Source: Plantago ovata
Taxonomy: Eukaryota > Streptophyta > Magnoliopsida > Lamiales > Plantaginaceae
Assembly: GCA_028274465.1 (NCBI GenBank)
Contig: CM051458.1
Coordinates: 102,006,855-102,070,854, forward strand
Direction of reading: 5' to 3'
Length of the DNA stretch: 64,000 nt
Both the position numbers and the translations under genes were made by a program. The notes beneath the pieces were generated by a model. It saw only the letters and a program-made list of their open reading frames with translations. It was not told where the DNA came from and made no database searches. This document shows, in pieces, positions 35,449-48,200 of the stretch; the first letter of the stretch is position 1; each line of letters starts with the position of its first letter.

Positions 35449-36660
35449 CTAGGGGATTGATACTAAGCTTTGGATGTATACACTTGCTCTTATTTTGAAG
35501 GCACTTTGCCCAGGTGAAATCTTATCATCAGACTTGCTACCAACATAATCTTTTAAAGATTTATATTTGGGATCATAAACCATCCAAGTGATAGAGAGTT
35601 CTCCTGTTTGGCATATTGTCAAAATCTCACCTTTCCACGTTATAAACACGAGCGTAGGATTTGAGATTCTACTGCTCCATGCTGGATGATCATCATAACG
35701 AACACTAACCAGTTTACTCCAGTATTGATCTTTCCTCCCATACTGCTTCAAAATCCATACATCCATGTGAGTCTTGTGATTGCAATGCACACAAAGGTAT
35801 TCTCCGAATACCCCCAAAGGCGGAGGCTTGACACATAACTTGAATTCTGTTGGTGGATCAATCACTCCATGTTCCTCTCTCTTCAAATCAAAATAAACTA
35901 TGTTTCTTCCGTGTATATCAACCCAGTGAAGATTCTTGTTCGCAAAAACTCCAAAGTTATCGGTGCAGACTTGAAAAAAGTTGTCTACTGTATTCCACGA
36001 ATTGGTTCTTGACCTATATAAATGCACTCTTTTTTCTGCACCATTAGCTGATTTATGGAACTTAATGAAGACCTTATATTCATCATCGTCTACAAAACCA
36101 AACCCGCGTTGATCAAGTAAAATGCGACCAACTACTGTACCACAAAAACAAGGTAGAATTTTGGACTTTCGGGTAGCCGGATTCCACAAGAAAAGCTCCC
36201 GCTTTACTGCTATGCAACAGATACCATTACAAGAGCCCAAAAGGATAGCAGCTTCATAGTTTGGATCATCATCACTCGTCTTCGGATAGTGCAACTTCTT
36301 AACATCAGTCGATTCTTTATACAACAAAGAGTTCAATGAGTACTGCTCGATGAGTCCTTGTCCACGTGAACCAAACTGCGATAAGACAAGATTGTGGTTG
36401 ACAAAATTTGGGTGCTTTGTTGAAAACTCAAGATGCAACTGAACGAACTGTTTGCTTGAGATCAAACATAGCCATGATTTCGAAACGCACCTGAACTTCA
36501 AGATGGATTTGACCGGCAGCCGTAACAAGATTTCGGTTATCAAATCATCAGGAATATAAGAAACGGAAACTCCATCACAAATATTTAGCATTCTGCAGAA
36601 CCATTTCCTCAAGTTAACCAAAACAGGACAAGTCAAGAAATCGAAACAACCTGATGACAT
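35449..36660 (-). CDS. F-box/FBA-domain protein (CPR1-like), intact
   Basis: An uninterrupted single exon of 403 residues. The N-terminus MSSGCFDFLTC is followed by the F-box at about 36-80 ([29 protein letters not shown]). The F-box-associated domain follows, with LFLWNPATRKSK near 167-178, GFGFVDDDEYKVF, and DQYWSKLVSVRYDDHPAW towards the C-terminus. The F-box would bind Skp1 in an SCF E3 ligase and the C-terminal domain would choose the substrate; the substrate is unknown. It is a tandem paralogue of the broken copy at 33978 and of 51081, in the same orientation. A TATATATA stretch lies about 65 bases upstream. Fast-evolving FBA genes often occur in such clusters. Confidence 0.92.
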   Translation of the reverse strand: MSSGCFDFLTCPVLVNLRKWFCRMLNICDGVSVSYIPDDLITEILLRLPVKSILKFRCVSKSWLCLISSKQFVQLHLEFSTKHPNFVNHNLVLSQFGSRGQGLIEQYSLNSLLYKESTDVKKLHYPKTSDDDPNYEAAILLGSCNGICCIAVKRELFLWNPATRKSKILPCFCGTVVGRILLDQRGFGFVDDDEYKVFIKFHKSANGAEKRVHLYRSRTNSWNTVDNFFQVCTDNFGVFANKNLHWVDIHGRNIVYFDLKREEHGVIDPPTEFKLCVKPPPLGVFGEYLCVHCNHKTHMDVWILKQYGRKDQYWSKLVSVRYDDHPAWSSRISNPTLVFITWKGEILTICQTGELSITWMVYDPKYKSLKDYVGSKSDDKISPGQSAFKIRASVYIQSLVSIP

Positions 36661-39600
36661 GATGATCAGTTCGCATAAATCTTTTTCTGGACATCAACTA
36701 TTAGTGCCTCATCAATGATCGTTATGTATATATACACATGAGCTAAATAAATACTTGAATATAATATTACCCCTAATTTTATTAGATAAGGAGAAGTAGA
36801 AGATTTTTGAAACAAGACGTGAACTTTACCTCATCCTCATATTAGTATTGTTAGTTTTGAATCAGTCTCTCTAAAGGATGACAAAACCAAGTAAACTTAG
36901 TATAACCTTGACTCCAACAACCAAGGTAATCTTCAACAAAATTATTGTTAAATAAGTAAGAGACCTTCCTGAATTTTCTCAAACTCAAAATAACATTCCA
37001 TAAATAGTCTAATAATAGATAACGGACTCTGTCAAAAATCAAAATATCAGTATTCATGAGTAGCTAGTAGGAAGAAAAGAAAAAGAAAAAAAAAGGAAAA
37101 TTTTTACGTTACAAATAAACCTTAATTTTCTCCTATTTGAAGTTAAAAGACCAAAATAGAAATAAATCCACAGTAATATTGGTGATACGGTTTTAAGATC
37201 GCTTCCGGAGTATGTTCCGTGTATGATGTAATTATTATGGAGCATTTCTGATGCTCACTAATTTATAAAAGTTTTGCTGATTAAAAAAACAGTAATATGA
37301 TAAAACTCACGTGTTGACCCGGCCACATTCTTACGCTTAAATGAGAATGCCCGTAGTACTATTCTTAATGTCCAGAAGCTTAATAGGTAGATTCTGATTA
37401 ACGTAAAACAAAAATCATCACCGTCACGATCGTAGTTAGTTAGAGCAATACACAATACTATTGGGTCAATCGATCACCAATAATAATTACTCAGGGTATC
37501 ACATTATTGAAATATAGAATTATAAGAAAACATTAAAACATATGATGGGCTCTCCGCTCACGTGTGTTTGGGCCTATACGGCCGCGTTTCAAGGCCTCGG
37601 GTCGGCGTGGTCGGCCGGCTTGGGCAAAGGGGTTAGAGTTATTAGCTTTTCCTTTCATTATTTAACTAGAATTGGAGCGCCGGTACCCATTGTGTGTTAT
37701 GATATAAAAATGTTAATCTTATTTGAGTAATTCAAACCACTCTTATAATTTGAAGGCTTAGGGTTGTAGGCCTATTTAAACTACCAAAAGAAAAATAAAA
37801 CAAAATGATGCAAAGACAAAACATAATTGCCGTCGAAAATATTACATGAAAAACTCAATTCACCTAATCAATCAATAAAACCAATATACAGTAGATTCGA
37901 AATCTCGTACAACATTGTTAATAAACAATTTATTATACATTTTGATTTGCCAGCGCCAATCTTGTTAATGCAAAAGTATTTTACATCTTTTTAAACTTAT
38001 AAATTATGACGAAGACTTTGAATCTTCACACTTTCCTAGTTTAAATGCAGCTAAAACTAAACTAATATTATGCTTCTAAACTTCCTCATTTTTTTTCTAA
38101 AATATTGCGAAATTCACAGCGTCAAAGTATAGTAAGAACAGGTTGAATTGACCTACATGAACTATTTTAGCAGCAATTATCAATATACCATTCAATCATG
38201 TAGAGTTCTACAAATGAAGAATTTACGCAGAACAATCATAGCACAATACAAACATATTTATTTCATCTAGTGAGCAATTTGAGAAGTAATAGTAACTTGA
38301 TCAGATCGGCAAAACGCTACTGGGATTAATCTTAACAAAAATATCCACACGATCATGAATCAGTAGATAAGCATGATCTCAAATCATTGGCTTCAGCAAA
38401 CAAGCCGCCTCATATAACATCTTTCCTCTGCCCCCACCTTCTCGTAAGAACAACAATGTCCCCCTTAACTGAAAATATGCATCATCAATCACATGAAGCA
38501 CCGACTTACCATCATGTACGTAACACTTCCGCAGACATCATCAAGAGTAAGTATGGCACTGTGCACATAGGCCGCTTGCCTTTGCTGAGGAAAAGAGAGG
38601 TTGATGCAGCTGACGATTGGAAAGTGTTTGCACTCTTTTATTTATTCATGAAACTTTATCCAATATGGTTTATAGAACAAACTTACAGAAATGTCACTTT
38701 GATTACGAATATAAATTTCTCAAACACTAACACACATCATAAACTTTTACAACTCTACAGACTACAAATTAACAATGGCAAACAGTGCACGGAGTCAAAG
38801 TTAATCAGAGTGGATTTCACAAAAAGCAGAGATGAGAGGAAACTAAAACATGAAAATGAGAGGAAACTAAAACATCAAACACTTTCACCTCCTTTGTCCA
38901 TTTAAAAAACAAACTTTCACCTCCTTTGTTACATATTTAATAGCAGTTGCAATTTTCATCTGAAAATCAAGTGAAGTATCATTCAATCATAGTTCGTTCA
39001 ACTTCATCACATCAATGTATAAAACATGAAGAGCTAGAATCAAACAACTTCATTATACAAATGTTACCGTAACGCAATGTTCCAAGAGATATGCACATTG
39101 CGACTTTGTTGCAGCCGGATTTCATTACCCAAGAAAAATGTCATTTCAACTCACAGAAGATCAAGCCTTGAAACTCGAAAGAAAGTTGAATTACCTGCTT
39201 CCTCTGCACTAAGCGCTCAAATTAGTATGCATAAATAGCAAAAACAGGAGTCAGGACATCATGTTCCTTGAGAGCATGACTTTCTGATCTGATACGTGCT
39301 TTATAATTTGAAACACTGAATAATGTCATTTCTGGTGTCACTGCAACAGGCTTGCTCCTTGATGAGAGCATTCCATTCTGAAATTATGATAATCAGTCTC
39401 AAAACCTTAATAATAAAGAAGCAAGTCAACCAGTTGAGCAAAAAGTTTCCTCTTCTCATGTTACAGAACTGGCACAACTCACAAAGCAATCAACAGCAGG
39501 ATTATTGGCGAACTCAATTATATTCATCAAAAGGAAAAGTATTGAAGTAATCATCGATCTAATATTATACCATTCTCCAAAGAAATAAATATTTGAAACC

Positions 39601-40494
39601 AACAAAATCATAAACGTCCCTCCCATGTGTTTTGGTTCAAGTTACTAAAAACTATAATTGTATAATTTTTTGTTCTTAATTAAGCACTTTTATTTTCCTA
39701 CTTATACATCATGAAACAATTTATATCTAAGGTATTATCATTACATTAATACATACAATACAACCTTAATTAATTACTTGATGATAACCATGCACAGCCT
39801 ACAACCTAGAATTCAGAATACAAACCAACACACCGCCAAAAAAAGGTAAAGTAAATTCAATACCATTGTGGTGAGAAGCTTCCATAGTAAATTTAACATG
39901 ACAATGTAAAAAATTTCAATGGAAGATCAAGTGAAGGAAGGTTGCAGGAATCAGTAATATGCAAATATATTGAGCAAACGCATGAATCTCTCTGTGTGAA
40001 AGTAAATCTGACGCCCACGAAAGACGAAACAGTAACAGATAACGAAGAGAGATAAAGAAAGGAATGAATGAAAACGTCGTTCTGGCCAGCCACTGCCATG
40101 AGAGAGGCAGAGAAGGAGAAATTAGAGTTGCGATTGCGATCAGAGAAGCAAAGAAGACAAAAAATAACGATTCATAAGAAAAGGAAAAGAAGGCAAAATT
40201 TACTCGAGAATATGTAGGCTGGTATAGGAAATACAAGTTAAATACTGACGGCAAATTAACACAATCAACTCTTTGATTTATATTTGAAGAAGATGATCGG
40301 AGAATTTGGTATCGATGGCACCGATGTATTTTTTGTTGCTTCTTTTCTTTTTTTTTTTTTTTTTTTGATTTTGTGTAGACTACTGGCACCGTTTACGATT
40401 TGTGGAAGGAAAAGTTATTCGGTTGATTGAACGTGATTATCAGTTTTCCCTCTCTTATTATATTGTTCAATTAGCTAATTAGATTCAGTTAACT
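36661..40494. other. Intergenic, no confident gene
   Basis: Nearly 4 kb with no frame I can assign. An open stretch at 38387-38905 (+) and a minus-strand stretch from about 40099 that starts MAVAGQNDVF after a CT-rich leader could be exon pieces of an unrecognised gene. Neither extends through plausible splice sites into a family I know. A GC-rich patch at 37555-37640 stands out. Confidence 0.35.
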
Positions 40495-40852
40495 TGTTGG
40501 TTAAGAATAGGTTAGGAGAGAGATTCTAGGACCGATTAGATTGCCTAAATCTCACATTTTTGCCTTATTTGATAAGAGCAGAACTTTGACTTGTCCAACA
40601 AGTCGTATCTTTACTATTTAAACACTGTATTATTTTCATTATTTTCATAGTTGATTATTGATTGAGTCGAAAGCTTTGGTGTTCTTGTGCACAAACCCCG
40701 AGGTAATATAATTCTTGTGTTAGTTACTTCATAGGCAGATTATTCTTGTGTAACTGCTTGTCTAGTACGTGATCTTGTGATAGTGCTAGAGTTTTACTGT
40801 TTTTCTGCAATTCTCCATATTTTTCTAGTTCTTTCTCTTTTGGGCTCCATCA
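40495..40852 (+). mobile_element. Probable LTR of an old retroelement remnant
   Basis: The segment begins TGTTGG and ends CA three bases before a primer-binding-site-like TGGCATCTAGAGCC. It has a TATTTAAA-type box near 40615. The left limit is a guess, and no second LTR is visible. Confidence 0.4.
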
Positions 40853-40855
40853 GCT

Positions 40856-40870
40856 TGGCATCTAGAGCCA
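40856..40870 (+). other. Primer-binding-site-like sequence (initiator Met tRNA type)
   Basis: TTGGCATCTAGAGCC resembles the TGGTATCAGAGCC complement of the initiator tRNA 3' end, with one substitution and one inserted base. It lies directly after the putative LTR. Confidence 0.5.
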
Positions 40871-40937
40871 GGTTTGAAAATCTCAAAACACACGTTTCCG
40901 CACTAGTAACCGATTTTCAGTAAGAACCAAAATCACA

Positions 40938-41888
40938 ATGATGAAGTCAAACCGCAACCATCGGGCCGACAAGGGGACAAGACGCGAAGGTAAGCAATCC
41001 GGACATGCTCGTTGGGGAGACGATGATGATGGTTGGACTCAGGAGGAACAAGAGGAGTTCATAAGAGAATTGCGAGCATTGGGAAAGGGAAGCCCCGGGC
41101 GGAAACGCTCGGAGCGTCAGTCACCGCGACCACGCCTGACACCGCAGGCTCGCGCACACCAAGCGCCGCATCAGGCGCGATCGAACAAGGGGCCGGGGTC
41201 AACTTCAGAAGACGGCTCGGGATCGATTGGAGAGAAGTATGGGCTAGGGTCTGGTAATGGGCTCACTGATTATGGGCCGAAAGGAGGATTGGGTGGTGGG
41301 CTTGACCCATTCGAGGCTATCGGGGAGGAAGATCCTATGGAGAAGAAGATCAAATGCGATCTTTGCACACTATGAGGCTCTCTATCAAATTGGTGGGGTT
41401 GGTCACAACATCAGTTCCAACCGCTCTGCTAGTCTGTACCAAGGCTACACCAGGTTTGATGACATCTCAAGTCCGTATCAAGGCTACGCTAGCTATGAAG
41501 GCATGGCAACTCCAACTCGGGATGGAAACACTCTAGGAGGCCAAGTGACATATGATGCTAACCCTTACGAGGTGACGACAATGGTGGTTGAAGCATCTGA
41601 TGGCAGCTGGAGCCTGAGCAAGAAGGACCGAGAAAATCTGTGGAGAAGGTTTGCTTTGGACCAAGGTTCCATGCAAACGATGTTGATACGGAATGGGCTC
41701 GAGGCATGGATTGGTTGCACCTGTGCCCAACATGCAAGACTGATGTCGATGGTCTCTTCAAGGTCATGGGCAAGCTGAAGGAGGTTGAGCTATTACCACA
41801 ACCTAAATGGGACCCGGAGAAACCCTTTATGAGTGGTATCGGTTGTATAATCAATGTGTGGTTGAGATTGAGTTATTATGAGATTTAA
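40938..41888 (+). pseudogene. gag-like remnant of the LTR element
   Basis: The first frame (40938-41375, 145 codons) is hydrophilic and rich in Arg, Gly, Ser and Gln, with DDDDGWTQEEQEEFIRELRA. It reads like a retroelement gag leader, but no zinc knuckle is seen. Downstream, open frames shift twice (41257-41778 and 41640-41888) with repeated YQGY motifs (SLYQGYTRF, SPYQGYASY). No protease, integrase or reverse transcriptase follows, so the element is truncated or a non-autonomous derivative. The family is not identified. Confidence 0.45.
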
Positions 41889-42313
41889 TGGTCATAAACT
41901 AATACAATTGAAACCTGTTGAATGTTAATTTTATACGATGGGGGTAGGACAGTAGATTATATATTCTATAACAGAGTTGCACCACTTAGAATGCAGGACC
42001 CATATTTTATGTCATTAAGAACGGAGAAGACGGAAGCGCACTTGTGAAAGTCCACCCCTTTTAACATTTCTTTACAATGACCAATTTTTGTGTCAGAAAC
42101 GGAAATAAATTAAACTTCTATCAAGCAATTACTACTATATTCTAATGTATTAATGTTGCTTACAAAAGGAATTACAAAGTCTTCATTGACTTGATACTAC
42201 AGTACTATTTACGTATAGATTAAACAGCTAAATTATAGTACTATTTATCTTAAAAAAGATCAACTATATTTTGAATAGAAGTACTAAAGTAGTACCTAAA
42301 ATCTAGTCGCGAC

Positions 42314-42320
42314 TATATAA
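42314..42320 (+). promoter_or_regulatory. TATA box of the P450 gene
   Basis: TATATAA lies 92 bases before the ATG at 42412. Spacing fits a leader of roughly 60-65 bases. Confidence 0.6.
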
Positions 42321-42411
42321 CAACCACTGCCAATTCACAATCTCAAATTCAACCACTTAATTCCAACAAACAGTCTCCTTAATTCTCTTGTCCATTTGGC
42401 TCGAACTAAAC

Positions 42412-44206
42412 ATGAAAATCGAATTCGGAGCACCATTACTAGTTCTTTGCTTGACAGTACTCCTGTCTCTCCACCTTCTAACAAAAATCCTGCGGCTACA
42501 AAAAAACAAACTCACTCTACCACCAGGACCAACACCCTGGCCTATTATCGGGAACCTAAACCTCATCGGCTCCCTCCCACACCGTTCCATACACCAACTC
42601 TCCAAGAAATATGGTCCAATAATGCATCTACGATTCGGAACTTGCCCTGTGGTCGTGGGGTCCTCAGTAGAGATGGCTAAAGCATTCCTCAAAACAATGG
42701 ATGCTACATTTGCAGACAGGCCCAGATTTGCTGCTGGAAAGTACACAACCTACAACTATTCAGACATAACGTGGTCACCTTACGGTCCATACTGGAGGCA
42801 GGCCCGGAAAATGTGCCTCATGGAGCTTTTTAGCGCTAAAAGGCTAGAGTCATATGAGTATATTCGGGTTGAGGAAATGAATTCTTTGCTCAAAGAGCTT
42901 TTTACAACATCTGGCAAGCCGGTTTTTCTCAAGGATTACTTAGTCACAGAGAGCTTGAATGTGATAAGCCGCATGGTTTTGGGGAAAAAGCATGTTGAAG
43001 AAGGTGCAAATGCGATTGTCGCACCAGAGGAGTTCAGGAGAATGGTGGATGAGCTTTTCTTGCTGAATGGAGTTCTCAATATTGGGGATTTAATACCGTA
43101 TATCAACTTCCTTGATTTACAGGGGTATGTGAAGAGGATGAAGAATCTGAGCAAGTGCTTTGATAGATTCTTGGAGCATGTTCTTAAAGAACACGAGGAA
43201 AGGAGGAGGAACGACAAGAATTACACCAGTAGAGATATGGTGGACGTGTTGCTGGAACTGGCGGAAGATCCGAATTTGGAAGTGAAGATTGAGAGGAACG
43301 GAGTCAAGGCATTCACTCAGGTATGTATGTGTGTGTCACAACTATAGTCATAAGTGCTCTCCTAACACATTTGAATTTTAAATCGATGAGACATACCTTA
43401 AACTTGCAACAGGATCTGCTTGCTGGTGGAACTGAAAGCTCAGCAACGACGATTGAATGGGCGATCTCGGAGCTCTTGAAGAAACCTCAACTTTTTGAGA
43501 AGGCTACGCAAGAGTTGGATAGTGTTATCGGACAGAATAGGTGGGTTACGGAGAAGGACATACCCAATCTACCTTATATAGATGCCATTTTCATGGAAAC
43601 TATGCGTCTACACCCAGTTGCACCAATGTTATCACCCAGACAATGCAGAGAAGACTGTCAGGTACTACTGCTTTCTTCATTACCTGCAGATATGTTTTTT
43701 CATATGTATTAGGCTTCACAATATAAACTCTGTGTATATATGGAGATCTAAACATATCTAGATCCTCGCTCAAGAAATTTCTAGACGCTAACTAAACCTA
43801 ACACGTAGCTTATGCCAACTGCTATAGGTAGCAGGCTACGACATTAAAAAAGGGACCATGATACTAGTACATGTGTGGACAATTGGAAGAGATCCGTCAC
43901 TGTGGGAAAAACCAGATGAATTTTGTCCAGAGATTCATCGGACGCGATATAAATGTCAAGGGACATGACTTTGAGTTGCTGCCATTTGGATCAGGCAGAA
44001 GAATGTGCCCTGGCTATAATTTGGGGTTGAAGGTGATCCAAGCTAGCTTGGCTAACCTACTGCATGGGTTCACATGGAGATTGGCAGACAACATGAAACC
44101 TCAAGATTTGAACATGGAGGAAATTTATGGACTTTCAACTCCAAGAAAGATCCCACTCAAAGTTTTGGCTGCGCCAAGGCTTCCGGTTCACCTTTATTCC
44201 CTATGA
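42412..44206 (+). pseudogene. CYP92A-like cytochrome P450, frameshifted before the heme site
   Basis: Three exons: 42412-43320, 43413-43661 and 43828-44206. The protein has an N-terminal membrane anchor, the hinge LPPGPTPWPIIGNL and the WSPYGPYWRQARK helix-C motif. The I-helix is LLAGGTESSATTIEW (the usual A/G-G-x-E/D-T is AGGTES, with Ser after Glu), and the ExxR is ETMR. In exon 3 the frame breaks at about 43930-43933, inside the PERF motif, where an AG pair appears missing. The frame then stops at 43966-43968. The heme-binding motif FGSGRRMCPG (about 43985-44014) survives in another frame. As read, a product of about 432 residues would lack the heme Cys and be inactive. Family assignment is by resemblance to CYP92A; the substrate is unknown. 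Confidence 0.88.
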
Positions 44207-44624
44207 TGGTATTTGTATTATCTGTTCCGGGGGCTGAAGCAGGAGGCATAGTGCGCATCCACACCCCGTGAAATAAAATATGTATATTTAATATTTTCCG
44301 ATAATTCAAGATTGCCCATAAACTCAGAAGCGGGAATAAGGAGGCCGGCATGGCGACCATGCACCCCCTCTTGAATTTTGAAAATTCATGTATTGTATTT
44401 CCTCCAACATCAAATTCTGGGTCTGCTGTGATATGTTCTATAAAAATACACATTTATTGAATTTTCTCTAAATGAAACTCTTGGATATATTCATGCGGTC
44501 CAATACATCCAATACACCGCATTCTTTATTTCCCGGTCCAAACACTGGTTAAGTTGATAGTTACTTGTGTTCAGGTTTGGCTCGAGTGTTATTCGAACTC
44601 AAGCCGAGTTTACATGGTAGTACA

Positions 44625-44780
44625 AGGATGTCATCTTCTCTAAGTGAAAAGATATCACCGAAGTCACAAGTAACAGATTCTCTACAAGAATCGGTTTTAA
44701 AACCCAGCACCTTCATCTCACCTTTGCACGTTACAGACACATATCTACTACTGGAGAATGCTGACCTCCAAAGTGGACGA
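44625..44780 (-). pseudogene. F-box/FBA gene C-terminal remnant, split by the Copia element
   Basis: This segment resembles the minus-strand 3' coding part of the nearby F-box genes: ACAGATTCTCTACAAGAAT and CTCACC-TTGCA-GTTA blocks match 34065-34180 and 51180-51290. It continues at 50220-50240 beyond the retroelement (GACGATCAGCATAAC, compare the GGATGGTCAGCATAAC region near 51321). It is degenerate and non-coding. Confidence 0.7.
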
Positions 44781-45219
44781 TATCAGAAAGCGAGCAGTAA
44801 GTGCGTGAAGACATTATACTCAATTTGAGTTGTTTTGATTGAAGAATTTCTGAATGAATTTACAAGAACAATGCTAAGCTATTTATAGAGGCTAATCTAT
44901 GCTATACAAGACATAAATCTAAACAAATAAGACAAGTTGAATGATCTCTTGTGATCTCTGGTTCAAAGACCCAAGACAATCTCTGTTCTGTCACTTTCAG
45001 GGCTCCAATCTCTATTTACAGCTCATGTCCTAATTCTGCAGAAGAAGGTTGTAAGTTGAAAACTCCCGCTCGACTTTGTTGGATTTCATGTGTGTCCGAA
45101 TTCGTGTTCCAAGAATTCTTCTCAACCTGGTTCGTTTGTCTATGATTCTTCTTATTTCTTCTTTGCCCCTTCTTTCTTCTTTTATCACTTTGATTCACAT
45201 AACTATCCAAGTTCCAATA
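44781..45219 (-). repeat. 3' LTR of the Copia element
   Basis: 439 bp. It differs from the other LTR at about 45096 (C versus T) and about 45127 (C versus T). The pol frame reads through into it and stops at 45016. Confidence 0.95.
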
Positions 45220-48200
45220 TTCCCCCGCAAGATGTGTGTATATGTTCTTTACACTCATCTTGCTCATGATTTTCCTTAGATCAGTTCCTGAAATAGCTTT
45301 AGTGAGAAAATCTGCAAGTTGATTCTTGCTATTGACAAATTGAAGTTTTATGGTGCCTTCAAGCACCTTTTCCCTTATGAAATGCACATCTATTTCTATG
45401 TGTTTTGTTCTCTCATGCATGACAGGGTTCCTTGCCATGCTTATTGCTGACTGATTGTCACAGTGCATTGTTATGGAGTAGTTGGTTTCAATTCTAAAGT
45501 CTCTTAATAGAGCTTTTAGCCAAACTACTTCACAAGCTGCTGCTGCCATGGCTCTGTATTCAGCCTCAGCTGATGATCTGCTAACAGTTTTCTGTTTCTT
45601 TGATTTCCAACTGATCAAAGAACCTCCTAGAATCATGCAAAAGCCTGATGTAGATCTTCTAGTGTCAGGACATGATGCATAATCTAAGTCTGTATAGCAT
45701 TTCAACTCAATATCTTTAGATGAATTAAGGAGAATTCCCATTCCAATGGATCCCTTAATGTATTTTCCTACTTTGTGTATGGCATTCCAATGCTCATTGG
45801 TAGGTTTCTCCATAAATTGACTGAGTATGCTCACCGCATAGCTCAAGTCAGGTCTGGTTAATGTTAGGTAAATTAATTTACCTATTAATTTTTTGTATCT
45901 AGTAGGATCTGTGAAGAACTTACTAGTCTCCGTTCCTTGTCTAGTCTTGTGGTTTTGTTCAATAGGAACTACACAAGGCTTGCAAGCAAGTAGTCCAGCT
46001 TCTTCTAATATTTCACTGGCATACTTTCTTTGTGAGATGTGTATTCCATCTTCACTTCTTGCTACTTCTATGCCAAGAAAGTACTTTAACTTTCCTAGGT
46101 CTCTGACCTTAAATTGTTTCTTTAATTGAGATTTAAGGTTTGAAATTGCTTCAAAGTTTGATCCAGCAACAATCATGTCATCAACATAGACCAAAATAGC
46201 AATGTACCCTTCTTTGTTTTCTCTAGTAAAGAGAGAATATTCAGTTTTGGATTGAATGAATCCTAGTTGATTTAGAGACTCAGTAAGCTTACAGTTCCAT
46301 TGTCTTGAAGCTTGCTTTAATCCATACAAGGATTTATGTAATTTCAGGACTTTTGGTCCCCTCTGAATTGAGATACCTGGAGGGAGGTCCATGTAGATAT
46401 CTTCCTTGAGCTCTCCATTGAGGAAGGCATTGTGGATGTCCAGTTGCTCTAAATGCCAATGTTTCTTTGCTGCAATAGCAAGTAATGTTCTCACCGATGT
46501 CATCTTCGCTACTGGACTGAAAGTTTCTTCATAATCAAGACCATATTTTTGTGTGTAGCCCTTGGCTACTAATCTGGCCTTGAATTTATCAATTTCACCT
46601 TTCTCATTCAATTTGGTTTTAAAAACAAATCTACAACCCACTGGTTTGACATGGGGAGGTTTATCTACAATGGACCATGTATTGTTATCCTCCAGTGCTC
46701 TCAATTCTTCTGAAATTGCATGCCTCCAATGTTGTTCTTTCATAGCCTCTTGATAGGTCTTAGGTTCCTGTACTAGTGAAAGATTCACTGTATAGATTAT
46801 GTGTTCAACTGAGAGCTTATCATAGCTGAGAAAGTTGCATAGAGGGTACAACACTTCCTTTTCTTGATTGAAACTAGCACTATTTATTTCTCTGCCTGGT
46901 AATTTCCCATGATGAAAACCACTGAGATAAGAAGGGGCTCTAGTTTCCCTAGTGCCTCTTCTTAATTGTCTTGGTGGTGTTTGGGTCATATCTTCCCTGG
47001 CAGGTGATGAAATATTGCTAGAATCAATAGATTCAGTGGACTCTTCTACTGGTATTTCCAGTGATCCATCTGTTTCATTGGAAACTTGTGTAGTTTCTTC
47101 ATTATTCTGATCACTTGTTAGATGTGAATCAATTGATCTATCTGAATCATGAATTTGTTCGTGTTCAGATTCAATTGAGAGTTCTTTGTGATCAATGTTT
47201 GCCATATGCTTACAGAAGAAATCATTTGTGATTTGAGTTCTCTCTGCATCTGCTGTTGGCATTTGCTTTTCTTGTTTAAATGGAAATATTTGTTCCTGAA
47301 AAATTACATCCCTAGAGATGATGATTTTCCTTTCTTCCCGATCGTAGAGCTTATATCCCTTCACATTGGGTGGATACCCCAGGAACACACACTCTTTGGA
47401 TCTGTGATCAAATTTAGATCTATTCACTGTGTTTACATACACATGACACAGACATCCAAAAATCTTCATTCTTGTGTAGTCAGGTGATGATTTATACACA
47501 AGTTCATATGGTGTTTTGTTCTGCAATTTAGCAGATGGAACTCTATTTATTATATAAGAAGCTGTTAATACAGCTTCCCCCCAGAACTTGAGTGGCATGG
47601 ATGCATTGATCATGATTGCTCTAGCCACATTCAACAGGTGTTGGTGTTTTCTTTCTACCACACCATTGTGTTGAGGTGTACAGGGACATGATTTTTGATG
47701 AATCATTCCCTTTCTTGCAATATATTCAGGCATGTGAAATTCCATGCCATTATCAGTTCTTAGTTTCTTAATCTTGACTTCAAATTGTCTTTCTAGAAAC
47801 TCCATGAACTGTATTAATGTATTTTTCACATCTGACTTATATTTGATCAGATGGATCCATGTCATCCTACTATAATCATCTACAACAGTTAAGAAATATG
47901 TTTGATGACCAATGGTAGGTGTAGAAAATGGTCCCCATAAATCACAATGAAGCAGTTCAAATGCATATTTAGAAACAGTAGAGCTTTTGGGAAAAGAAAA
48001 TCTTCTTTGCATTGCTTTAGGACAAACAGTACAATGAATGTGCTCCTTGTTTACTACAAAAGGTGAGATGGAATCTATAAGAGAAAGCCTCTCTAAAGGA
48101 GCATGCCCCATTCTACAATGCCACAAAAGGTTGTGAACTTCAACAGTTCCAACTTTAGGTTTTAAATTAAAACTACTAGCTTCTCTGCATTCCTCATTCT

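Noticed and set aside
38387..38905. 172-codon plus-strand frame
   Set aside because: No motif, no family and no splice partners found; the second half is low complexity (repeated RKLKHE-like).
39893..40389. Possible 5' end of a minus-strand gene (CT-rich leader then MAVAGQNDVF)
   Set aside because: No downstream exons with continuous coding could be followed, so it is mentioned only in the gap entry.
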